Shown piece after piece: positions 6,893 through 13,786 of a DNA stretch of 20,632 nucleotides (within the stretch, counting starts at the first letter, position 1; each line of letters starts with the position of its first letter). The position numbers and the translations under genes are program-made. The stretch is from Xanthobacteraceae bacterium. Lineage in GTDB: Bacteria > Pseudomonadota > Alphaproteobacteria > Rhizobiales > Xanthobacteraceae. The stretch spans positions 1 to 20,632 of the forward strand of contig JASHQO010000034.1 in assembly GCA_030039105.1 (NCBI GenBank), written 5' to 3'. The notes beneath the pieces were generated by a model. It saw only the letters and a list, made by a program, of their open reading frames with translations. It searched no databases and had not been told where the DNA came from.

Positions 6893-7876
6893 ATGCATAT
6901 TCTGATCACGGGCGCCGCCGGCATGATCGGCCGCAAGTTGACTGCGCGCCTTGTCGATGCCGGCGCGCTCAACGGCCGGCCGATCGAGACGCTCTCGCTC
7001 ATCGACGTCAGCGCGCCGCAGAAACCGGAAAGATTCAAAGGCAGCGTCGTCACCAGCGCCGCCGACATCGCCGATCCGGCCGCGGCGCGCGCCGCGGTCG
7101 CCAGCCGGCCCGACGTGATCTTCCATCTTGCTGCAGTGGTATCCGGCGAAGCGGAGCTCGATTTCGAGAAGGGTATGCACGTCAACCTCGACGGCTCGCG
7201 CGCGCTTATCGAAGCGGTCCGCGCCATCGGCGATGGCTACCGCCCGCGCTTTGTGTTCACGTCATCGATTGCGGTGTTCGGCGCGCCGTTTCCTGAGGCG
7301 ATTGCCGATGATTTTCATCTGACGCCGCTCACCTCGTACGGGACGCAGAAGGCCATCGTCGAGCTCCTGCTCGCCAACTACACGCGGCGCGGTTTTCTCG
7401 ACGGCATCGGCATCAGGCTGCCGACCATCAACGTGCGTCCGGGCCGGCCGAACAAGGCGGCGTCCGGGTTCTTCTCGTCGATCATCCGCGAGCCGCTTGC
7501 CGGCGAGGAGGCCGTACTGCCGGTCGAGGACAGCGTGCTGCACTGGCATGCCAGCCCGCGCGCTGCGGTCGGCTTTCTCATCCACGCCACGGCCGTGGAT
7601 CGGGGCCAGCTTGGCCCCCGCGTCAACCTGACGATGCCGGGCGTGTGCTGCAGCGTGGCCGAACAGATCGCAGCGCTGCGCCGCATTGCCGGCGACACCG
7701 TCGCCGCCCGCATCCGCCGCGCGCCGGACCCGCTGGTGGCCCGCATCGTCGCCGGCTGGCCGCGCCGGTTCGATCCCCGCCGCGCGCTTACCCTCGGTTT
7801 CCGCGGCGAGGCCTCGTTCGACGAGATCATCCGCGTCCATATCGAGGACGAGCTGGCCGGCAAATTCGCGGCCTGA
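6893..7876 (+). CDS. NAD-dependent epimerase/dehydratase family protein, D-erythronate dehydrogenase (DenD)-like
   Basis: The 327-residue extended SDR carries GAAGMIG (7-13) as the coenzyme loop and LSLIDV with Asp38 favouring NAD. It also has IFHLAAVVSGEAELDFEKG, VFTSSIAVFG (Ser124/125) and the catalytic SYGTQK (Tyr149, Lys153). The later GIRLPTINVRPGRPNKAASGFFS and the C-terminal layout match the DenD group. DenD-type enzymes oxidise C2 of D-erythronate to 2-oxo-tetronate in four-carbon acid-sugar breakdown. The gene starts 24 bases after the SDR stop and ends the probable operon. Together with the dehydratase and the first SDR it supports a role in sugar-acid catabolism. DenD itself usually sits with OtnK kinase and an aldolase, which are not seen here, so the substrate may differ. 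Confidence 0.88.
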   Translation: MHILITGAAGMIGRKLTARLVDAGALNGRPIETLSLIDVSAPQKPERFKGSVVTSAADIADPAAARAAVASRPDVIFHLAAVVSGEAELDFEKGMHVNLDGSRALIEAVRAIGDGYRPRFVFTSSIAVFGAPFPEAIADDFHLTPLTSYGTQKAIVELLLANYTRRGFLDGIGIRLPTINVRPGRPNKAASGFFSSIIREPLAGEEAVLPVEDSVLHWHASPRAAVGFLIHATAVDRGQLGPRVNLTMPGVCCSVAEQIAALRRIAGDTVAARIRRAPDPLVARIVAGWPRRFDPRRALTLGFRGEASFDEIIRVHIEDELAGKFAA

Positions 7877-7925
7877 AGCGTCATTAGCCCTTCCCCCGGC
7901 TCGGCCTGACGGCTACCTGTCGGCC

Positions 7926-8642
7926 ATGCGTTTTGGTTCTGCGCTGATCCCAGCCACGCTGGCCCGTCGCTACAAGCGGTTCCTCGCCGACGTGGTGCTG
8001 GACAACGGCGACATGCTGACCGTCCATGTCGCCAATCCGGGCGCCATGACAGGCTTGGACCGGCCGTTTTCCAAGGTCTGGCTGTCGGACTCGCAGAATC
8101 CGATGCGCAAGCTGCCCCACACCTGGGAGCTGGTCGAGGTCGATCTCGGCGCCGGCTCGGAATTGGTCGGCGTCAATACGGCGCTGCCCAACGCGCTCGT
8201 CGCCGACATCCTGGAGACCCGATTGATCCCCCAATTGCAGGGCTACGCGACGGTCAAGCGCGAAGTGAAATACGGCACGAATTCGCGGGTCGATTTCGTG
8301 CTCGAGGGTCCGGGCCGGCCGCCCTGCTATCTGGAGGTCAAGAACGTGCATCTGATGCGCAAGGCACGGCTTGCCGAATTTCCAGACTGCGTCACCGCCC
8401 GCGGCGCCAAGCATCTCGACGAGCTTGCCGCCGTCGCCATCGGCGGCGCCCGTGCCGTGCAGCTTTACGTCGTCCAGATCCCGTCGGCGGACCGCTTTGC
8501 CGTCGCCCGCGACATCGATCCGGCCTATGCCAAGGCGTTCGACCGCGCCCGTCTGTCCGGCGTCGAGATGCTGGCCTGGCGCTGCGCGGTAACGGTCGAG
8601 GGCATCGAGATCGTGGCGCCGGTTCCAGTCGTCACCGATTGA
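7926..8642 (+). CDS. sfsA: Sugar fermentation stimulation protein homologue SfsA
   Basis: The 238-residue protein matches SfsA over its full length. The N-terminal OB-like part has RYKRFLADVVLDNG and VHVANPGAM-TGL, and the C-terminal nuclease-like fold has KREVKYGTNSRVDFVLEG and CYLEVKNVHLM, followed by the FPDCVTARGAKHL segment. The D-x(n)-ExK arrangement (VDFVLE...YLEVKN) resembles PD-(D/E)XK nucleases. In E. coli SfsA was found through effects on maltose fermentation and was reported to bind DNA; its biochemical role is unsettled. The ATG at 7926 is chosen because homologues begin with an RF/LIPATLARRY-like segment; a longer upstream frame overlaps the DenD-like gene and is spurious. There is no strong ribosome binding site. 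It is followed by map. Confidence 0.95.
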   Translation: MRFGSALIPATLARRYKRFLADVVLDNGDMLTVHVANPGAMTGLDRPFSKVWLSDSQNPMRKLPHTWELVEVDLGAGSELVGVNTALPNALVADILETRLIPQLQGYATVKREVKYGTNSRVDFVLEGPGRPPCYLEVKNVHLMRKARLAEFPDCVTARGAKHLDELAAVAIGGARAVQLYVVQIPSADRFAVARDIDPAYAKAFDRARLSGVEMLAWRCAVTVEGIEIVAPVPVVTD

Positions 8643-8731
8643 CGGCTCTGCCGGGCCTATCGGATTGCTTGCGTTGGCCGTCGGTATGCTTACATTGCGT
8701 CTGCACAGCCGAGGTATTCTTCTCACTCGCC

Positions 8732-9562
8732 ATGACCTACGTCGACGCGGCCGCTGCGCCGCTCCGCAAAACCGGGCAGATCAAGATCCACGGCGCCGGC
8801 GCCTTCGAAGGCATGCGCAAGGCCGGACGCCTCGCGGCCGAATGCCTCGATATGCTGGTGCCGGAGATCAAGCCCGGCGTCTCCACCGAACGCATCGATC
8901 AACTGGTCTATGAATTTGGCCAGGACCACGGCGCCTTGCCGGCGACCCTGATGTATCGCGGCTATCGCAAGGCGACCTGCACCTCGATCAATCACGTGGT
9001 CTGCCATGGCATCCCGAGCGAAAAGCCGCTGCGTGAGGGCGACATCGTCAACGTCGACGTGACCTTGATTCTCGACCATTGGCACGGCGATTCCAGCCGC
9101 ATGTATGCGGTCGGCGAGATTCCCCGCCGCGCCGAGCGCCTGATCGAAGTCACCTATGAGGGTATGATGCGCGGCATTGCCGCCATCAAGCCCGGCGCCG
9201 CCACCGGCGACATCGGCCACGCCATCCAGACCTACGTGGAAGCCCAGCACATGAGCGTGGTGCGCGACTTCTGCGGCCATGGGCTCGGCCGGCTGTTTCA
9301 CGACGAGCCCAACATCGTCCACGTCGGTCGCCCGGGCGAGGGCATCGTGCTCAAGCCCGGCATGTTCTTCACCGTCGAGCCGATGATCAATCTCGGTCGC
9401 CCACACGTGAAGGTCTTGTCCGACGGCTGGACCGCGGTGACCCGCGACCGCTCGCTGTCGGCGCAGTTCGAGCACTCGGTCGGCGTCACCGCGACCGGGG
9501 TGGAGATTTTCACGGTGTCGCCCAAGGGGCTCGACAGGCCGCCGTACCCCGGCGTGAGCTAA
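8732..9562 (+). CDS. map: Methionine aminopeptidase, type I
   Basis: The 276-residue enzyme removes the initiator methionine from nascent proteins. All five metal ligands can be placed: Asp109 and Asp120 (VNVDVTLILDHWHGD), His183 (CGHGLGRLFH), Glu216 (TVEPMI) and Glu247 (FEHSVGVT). Each is offset by exactly 12 from the E. coli numbering (97, 108, 171, 204, 235), which matches a short N-terminal extension. His92 in VCHGIPS is also kept. The start at 8732 (MTYVDAAAAPLRKTGQIKIH) fits alphaproteobacterial homologues; the frame is open further upstream to 8639 but those residues are not family-like. The gap of 89 bases after sfsA may hold a promoter. The sfsA-map-radC order is familiar in Rhizobiales. 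Confidence 0.96.
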   Translation: MTYVDAAAAPLRKTGQIKIHGAGAFEGMRKAGRLAAECLDMLVPEIKPGVSTERIDQLVYEFGQDHGALPATLMYRGYRKATCTSINHVVCHGIPSEKPLREGDIVNVDVTLILDHWHGDSSRMYAVGEIPRRAERLIEVTYEGMMRGIAAIKPGAATGDIGHAIQTYVEAQHMSVVRDFCGHGLGRLFHDEPNIVHVGRPGEGIVLKPGMFFTVEPMINLGRPHVKVLSDGWTAVTRDRSLSAQFEHSVGVTATGVEIFTVSPKGLDRPPYPGVS

Positions 9563-9665
9563 AATCCTGCCGCCGCAGGGCGATTGCAAAAAATCGCAAT
9601 CAGGGCATGCTTCACGCGAACGGCCGCCGCAACGGCGGCTGCGGCAGCGGGCGGGGTAGCGTCGA

Positions 9666-10388
9666 ATTCCCAAGCCGGACAAACAGCACGACAACCAGCG
9701 CGGTCAGTCCGAGCCCGCGCCGCATTACCATGGCCATCGTGAGCGGCTGCGTCAGCGCTTTCGCGAGGCCGGCACCGAGGCGCTGTCGGACTACGAGTTG
9801 TTGGAGCTGTTGCTGTTTCGCGCGCTGCCGCGCCGCGACGTCAAGCCGCTGGCCAAATCGCTGTTGGCGAAATTCGGCTCGTTCGCGGAGGTGGTATCGG
9901 CGCCGGAGGCACGGCTGCGCGAGGTGAAGGGCCTCGGCGACGCTGGCATCACCGAGCTGAAGATTGTGCAGGCGGCGGCCGGTCGCTTCCTGCGCGGCGC
10001 CGTGAAGCAACGCCCGGTGTTGTCGTCGTGGTCGAGCGTTTTGGACTATTGCCGCACCGCGCAGGCTTTCGCCGACAGGGAGCAATTCCGCGTCCTGTTC
10101 CTCGACAAACGCAACCAGCTCATCGCCGATGAAGTGCAGCAGGAAGGCACCGTCGACCACACCCCGGTCTATCCGCGCGAAGTGGTCAAGCGTGCATTGG
10201 AGCTGTCGGCCACTGCGATCGTCCTGGTGCACAATCATCCTAGTGGCGATCCGACGCCGTCGCGCGCCGATATCCAGATGACAAAAGAGATTGCCGCCGT
10301 GGCAATTTCGCTCGGCATCTCGGTGCACGACCACATCATCGTCGGCAAGGAAGGGCACGTGAGCCTCAAGGGGCTGAAGCTGATGTAA
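9666..10388 (+). CDS. radC: RadC family JAB-domain protein; start codon unresolved
   Basis: The conserved protein runs from APHYHGHRERLRQRFREAG through DYELLELLLFRALPRRDVKPLAK, a helix-hairpin-helix segment (VKGLGDAGITELK) and the C-terminal JAB/MPN domain. The zinc motif is LVHNHPSGDPTPSRAD, followed by HDHIIVGKEGH. RadC was named for DNA repair, but its biochemical role is unproven. The oddity is the start. In this frame there is a TAG at 9657 and no ATG, GTG or TTG until TTG at 9798, which would cut off about 26 conserved residues. I give ATT at 9666 as a tentative rare start because GGGG lies 9 bases upstream and the resulting 240-residue length suits the family. A frameshift from the ATG at 9607, in another frame, is the main alternative. 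Confidence 0.85.
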   Translation: MPKPDKQHDNQRGQSEPAPHYHGHRERLRQRFREAGTEALSDYELLELLLFRALPRRDVKPLAKSLLAKFGSFAEVVSAPEARLREVKGLGDAGITELKIVQAAAGRFLRGAVKQRPVLSSWSSVLDYCRTAQAFADREQFRVLFLDKRNQLIADEVQQEGTVDHTPVYPREVVKRALELSATAIVLVHNHPSGDPTPSRADIQMTKEIAAVAISLGISVHDHIIVGKEGHVSLKGLKLM

Positions 10389-10475
10389 TCTGCGACATCG
10401 ACCTTTCAGCTAGCGCCTCAGCACGCATCGTTAATATTCATCCTTAGCGCGGCTAATCCGCTCATCGCGCGGCCT

Positions 10476-11657
10476 ATGTGGCATGGTCGATGCCTTCAAC
10501 GGTTAAAGCAGACGTTGCGTCCGATGCGGTTTGAAGGGACGTCAGTCGGCCAAGTCATGCGTGCGAACGGCGGCGCCGGCCCCGGCTTCGACGCGTTGCG
10601 GCTGATACTCGCGCTGTCGATTTTCTGCAGCCACTCCTACTTCACGTCTCAGGGCGACGACGGCTCGCTGTGGGAGACGCCGCTGCGGCCGCTTTTGATG
10701 ACCATGGTGCCGATGTTCTTCGGGCTGAGCGGCTTTCTCGTCACTGGCAGCGCGCTGCGAACGCAATCGCTGCGCGTCTTCATGACGTTCCGCGTGCTGC
10801 GCATCCTGCCGGCGCTGGTCGCGGAGGTCACGCTCTCGGCGCTGATCCTCGGACCGCTGCTGACCGCGGTTTCCTGGCATGACTATTTCAGCAGCCGCCA
10901 GTTCTACGAATATTTCGGCAACATCATCGGCCGGATCCGCTACGTGTTGCCGGGCATGTTCCTGGACAATCCCATGGCAGGATTCGTCAATATCAATTTG
11001 TGGACGCTGAAGCCCGAGTTCTTCTGCTACGTCCTGATGGCGGCAATGATCGTTACGAGGGTGATCAACAGGCGCAAGCTCGTCATCTTGGTAGTCGCCA
11101 TTTTGCTCGCGGTCTCGCTCGTCACCAACGTCTTCCACAACATCAGCGAGGACAATTTCGGGCACAATCCCTATATGCCTTACGTTATCGTGCTGTATTT
11201 CATGCTGGGCGTTGTTGCGTTTCACTGGCGCGATTTTATCCCGGTCGACTCACGACTTTTTGCCGTCGCGGCAATCGCGGCTTACGCGCTGATGCGGCAC
11301 CCCGGCTATGCCTTTGTGGCGACGATTCCGACCATGTACTGCATGCTCTATCTCAGCATGCTGAAATTTCCGCGGCTTCGGCTCGTCGAGAGTGGCGACT
11401 ATTCCTATGGCGTCTATCTTTACGGCTTTCCCATCCAGCAGACGCTTGTGCATCTGTTCCCGATCTTCCGCGAATGGTGGCCGCTGCTGTTCGTCATTGC
11501 GGCGCCGACCACGTTGAGCTTCGCCGCGTTCTCGTGGCACTTCATCGAAAAGCCGACGCTGGGCTTGAAGCGATTCGTCATCCGCAAAGCGCCGATTGAG
11601 AAACGCCAAACCGCGACGATCTCGACCTTCGAAGCGTGGCGATCGGCTGGTCTGTAA
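10476..11657 (+). CDS. Acyltransferase 3 family integral membrane protein (OafA/YrhL type)
   Basis: The 393-residue, highly hydrophobic protein has about ten predicted membrane segments. The first segment region reads FDALRLILALSIFCSHSYF and contains the histidine conserved in the acyltransferase-3 family. FMTFRVLRILPALVAEV follows, with the arginine-rich motif on the next loop, and FIEKP stands near the end. Family members move acetyl or other acyl groups onto sugars of O-antigen, exopolysaccharide, peptidoglycan or Nod factor. Three start codons are possible (10476, 10524, 10557) and none has a clear ribosome binding site. The ATG at 10557 would give a cytosolic tail of normal length before the first membrane helix. 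The next gene is an O-antigen ligase-like protein on the same strand, so a role in decorating a surface polysaccharide is likely. The sugar acceptor is unknown. Confidence 0.9.
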   Translation: MWHGRCLQRLKQTLRPMRFEGTSVGQVMRANGGAGPGFDALRLILALSIFCSHSYFTSQGDDGSLWETPLRPLLMTMVPMFFGLSGFLVTGSALRTQSLRVFMTFRVLRILPALVAEVTLSALILGPLLTAVSWHDYFSSRQFYEYFGNIIGRIRYVLPGMFLDNPMAGFVNINLWTLKPEFFCYVLMAAMIVTRVINRRKLVILVVAILLAVSLVTNVFHNISEDNFGHNPYMPYVIVLYFMLGVVAFHWRDFIPVDSRLFAVAAIAAYALMRHPGYAFVATIPTMYCMLYLSMLKFPRLRLVESGDYSYGVYLYGFPIQQTLVHLFPIFREWWPLLFVIAAPTTLSFAAFSWHFIEKPTLGLKRFVIRKAPIEKRQTATISTFEAWRSAGL

Positions 11658-11687
11658 GACCATACACCAGTCGTTAACTCGCAACCG

Positions 11688-11704
11688 TTATCAATTGCTT
11701 AACC
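11688..11704. promoter_or_regulatory. CtrA-like binding site upstream of the O-antigen ligase-like gene
   Basis: TTAT (11688-11691), seven bases, then TTAACC (11699-11704) matches the alphaproteobacterial CtrA consensus TTAA-N7-TTAACC with one mismatch in the first half. It lies 78 bases upstream of the GTG start at 11782, where a regulatory site would be expected. A second TTAA is at 11674-11677. Binding is inferred only from the pattern. Confidence 0.35.
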
Positions 11705-11711
11705 ATCGATG

Positions 11712-11755
11712 AGCTGCCGTATGGCGGCTGCGCTCCATCTGAGGCGCCCGGCGCC
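11712..11755 (+). promoter_or_regulatory. Two small hairpins in the leader of the O-antigen ligase-like gene
   Basis: AGCTGCC (11712-11718) pairs with GGCGGCT (11723-11729) around GTAT with one G-U pair. GGCGCC (11743-11748) and GGCGCC (11750-11755) are self-complementary around a single C. They lie between the CtrA-like site and the ribosome binding site. They could be leader RNA structure, a weak transcript end for the acyltransferase, or chance in GC-rich DNA. Confidence 0.3.
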
Positions 11756-11781
11756 GGGGAAACCAGGCAAGGACTGTCGGC

Positions 11782-13080
11782 GTGGCCCAGGCCCAGACCT
11801 ATCCGCAACGATACGTCACAGAAACCCGCGTCGGCGCGGCCGATATGGCATTTCGCAGCGCACTGTTCGCCGTGACTCTGCTGTGCGTCTGGACGTCGTT
11901 TAATCCGTTTCCCGGCGCAGATCAGCCGGTCCAGATCAGCGATGCCGGCAGCAGCATTACGCAACTCGGCTACTCGGCGCTGTTCGCCACTCTCGCCGCA
12001 TGGTGCTTCAAGCACCAGCCGCTGCGCCTGTTCTTCCTGATTCGGCCGGCGATGATTCTGGCGCTGAGCTGGTGCGTCCTGTCGATCGCCACCTCGTGGG
12101 AGCCGTCGCTGTCGGCACGCCGCTTCATGTTTGCCCTGGTCACCATCGGCATCGCCGGCATGATGCTGTTGGTGCCGAAGAACGCGCGTCACTTCGCCAG
12201 TCTGATGGCCGCGGTCGCACTGGTCCTGCTGGTCGTGTCTTACCTCGGCGTGGCGCTGCGGCCGTCGCTCGCAATCCATCAGGCTTCCGATATCATCGAG
12301 CCGGAGCTTGCCGGCGACTGGCGCGGCGTATTCAGCCACAAGAATGGCGCCAGCGCCGCCATGGTGATTTTCGTCTTCACCGGCCTGATGCTGCGCAGCC
12401 TGGGCAGTCGACCGGTCGGCATTCTGCTTATCGCGCTGGCATTGCCGTTTCTTTGGTTCACCCATTCGCGGACCGCCATTGCCGAGCTGCCGCTCGTCCT
12501 TTTGATCTCCTCTCTCGGCGCCGCCGTGCGCAATCCGGTTGTCGGAATCGCGCTCACTCTGTCGATCATTCTGGGACTCAACGTGCTGGCGATCGGATCG
12601 ATCTACTCACCGTCGCTCTATGCGGTGGTCGAAACGCTCAGGCTCGATCCGACCTTTTCCGGGCGCACGGACATCTGGAAGTTCGTCGTCAGCCGCATCG
12701 CCGACCATCCGCTGACAGGGTTCGGCTTCTCCACCTTCTGGAATACCGACAAGGTCGTTTACGGCATGAGTCAAATAGGCTGGGTCAGCTCGGCGGGCAC
12801 GGCGCACAATGGATATCTCGACCTTGCCCTGACGATCGGCATTCCGGGCTCGGTCTTGATGACGTTTTGGCTCGTCGTGGCGCCGCTTCTCGACTTCTAT
12901 CGGGTGCCTCATGTGCCGGCCAGTGAGCCGTTGAAAATGTTCTTCTTCCGCGTCCTGCTTTTTGCCGCCTTCGAATCCTGCTTCGAATCGAGCTTTGTCC
13001 AGGTCGGCGCTTTCCTGCTCTTTCTGGTTGCCGCGGGCTTCGGGCTGCGGCTAATGTCGAAGCTGCGGCTGTCGGCGTAG
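11782..13080 (+). CDS. O-antigen ligase / polymerase-like membrane protein (Wzy_C family)
   Basis: The 432-residue protein has about ten to twelve membrane segments. Three regions mark the O-antigen ligase family: WRGVFSHKNGASAAMV on the loop before a membrane helix, LDPTFSGRTDIWKFVV and TAHNGYLDLALTIGIPG in the large periplasmic part. Such proteins join lipid-linked sugar chains, to lipid A-core (WaaL) or to each other (Wzy), at the outer face of the inner membrane. The start is GTG at 11782, with AAGGA eight bases upstream. No glycosyltransferase or Wzx flippase is nearby, so this is not a complete O-antigen locus. With the acyltransferase before it, it may act on an exopolysaccharide or an O-chain made elsewhere. 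A CtrA-like site in its leader hints at cell-cycle control. Confidence 0.9.
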   Translation: MAQAQTYPQRYVTETRVGAADMAFRSALFAVTLLCVWTSFNPFPGADQPVQISDAGSSITQLGYSALFATLAAWCFKHQPLRLFFLIRPAMILALSWCVLSIATSWEPSLSARRFMFALVTIGIAGMMLLVPKNARHFASLMAAVALVLLVVSYLGVALRPSLAIHQASDIIEPELAGDWRGVFSHKNGASAAMVIFVFTGLMLRSLGSRPVGILLIALALPFLWFTHSRTAIAELPLVLLISSLGAAVRNPVVGIALTLSIILGLNVLAIGSIYSPSLYAVVETLRLDPTFSGRTDIWKFVVSRIADHPLTGFGFSTFWNTDKVVYGMSQIGWVSSAGTAHNGYLDLALTIGIPGSVLMTFWLVVAPLLDFYRVPHVPASEPLKMFFFRVLLFAAFESCFESSFVQVGAFLLFLVAAGFGLRLMSKLRLSA

Positions 13081-13161
13081 CAAGCGCTAGATGGCGCCGG
13101 ACAGGGCGGAAAGCCCGTTCGCGATTTCAAATACAAAGAATCTGCAAGGGAGGGATTCACA

Positions 13162-13782
13162 ATGAAGCGCTGGATCATCGTTGCGGCGTCACTGTGCGTC
13201 GGCGTAGTCGGTCTATTGTCTGCGCAATATTCGCGCGATGCCGCCGCGCAGGCCGACGCCGGATGGGTCACGCTGTTCGACGGCAAGAATCTCGACAATT
13301 GGAGCCCGATCGGCACCGCCAACTGGAAGCTTGAGGACGGCGCCCTGGTTGCCGACAATGGTAACGGCTTCATGGTTTCGAAGAACGATTACAAGGACTT
13401 CCAGCTCAGGGTCGAATTCTGGATCGAGGCCAAGACCAATAGCGGCGTGTTCATCCGCTGCACCGATCCCAACAGCGTGACCGGCAAGACCGCCTATGAG
13501 GTCAATATCTGGGACACGCGGCCGGAACCGAAATATGGCACCGGCGCGATCGTCGACGTGGCCGCTGTCGATCCGATGCCGCATGCCGGCGGCCGCTGGA
13601 ACGTCTACGAGATCACCGCGAAGGGCGACACCTTCACTGTGGTGCTCAACGGCCAGAAGACCGTCGACGGCGCGAAATCCGACAAGTTCGCCTCGGGCCG
13701 TATCGCCCTGCAGCACGGCAAGGGCGTGACCGACGAAAGCGGCGTCGTCAAATTCCGTAAGGTCGAGATCAAGCCGCTGTAG
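13162..13782 (+). CDS. Exported DUF1080 (3-keto-disaccharide hydrolase-like) domain protein
   Basis: The 206-residue protein has an N-terminal signal peptide or anchor (MKRWIIVAASLCVGVVGLL, then AQYSRDAAAQADA). A single DUF1080 / PF06439 domain follows, of concanavalin-like beta-sandwich type. Typical parts are GWVTLFDGKNLDNWSPIG, WKLEDGALVADNG, FQLRVEFWIEAKTNSGVFIRC (given here as two pieces, FQLRVEFWIEA and KTNSGVFIRC), YEVNIWDT, WNVYEITAKGDTFTVVLNG and GRIALQHG. Some family members have been linked to cleavage of 3-keto-sugars and others are of unknown function. The start is firm: GGGAGGG stands seven bases before the ATG. The gene ends four bases before the stop of the coiled-coil gene on the other strand. 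It follows the ligase-like gene by 81 bases and may act on periplasmic sugars. Confidence 0.88.
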   Translation: MKRWIIVAASLCVGVVGLLSAQYSRDAAAQADAGWVTLFDGKNLDNWSPIGTANWKLEDGALVADNGNGFMVSKNDYKDFQLRVEFWIEAKTNSGVFIRCTDPNSVTGKTAYEVNIWDTRPEPKYGTGAIVDVAAVDPMPHAGGRWNVYEITAKGDTFTVVLNGQKTVDGAKSDKFASGRIALQHGKGVTDESGVVKFRKVEIKPL

Positions 13783-13786
13783 AAAA

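Noticed and set aside
9566..9601. Small inverted repeats after map (CCTGC/GCAGG and GCGATT/AATCGC), considered as a terminator
   Set aside because: The stems are only 5-6 base pairs and no T-run follows on the plus strand, so I do not call a terminator.
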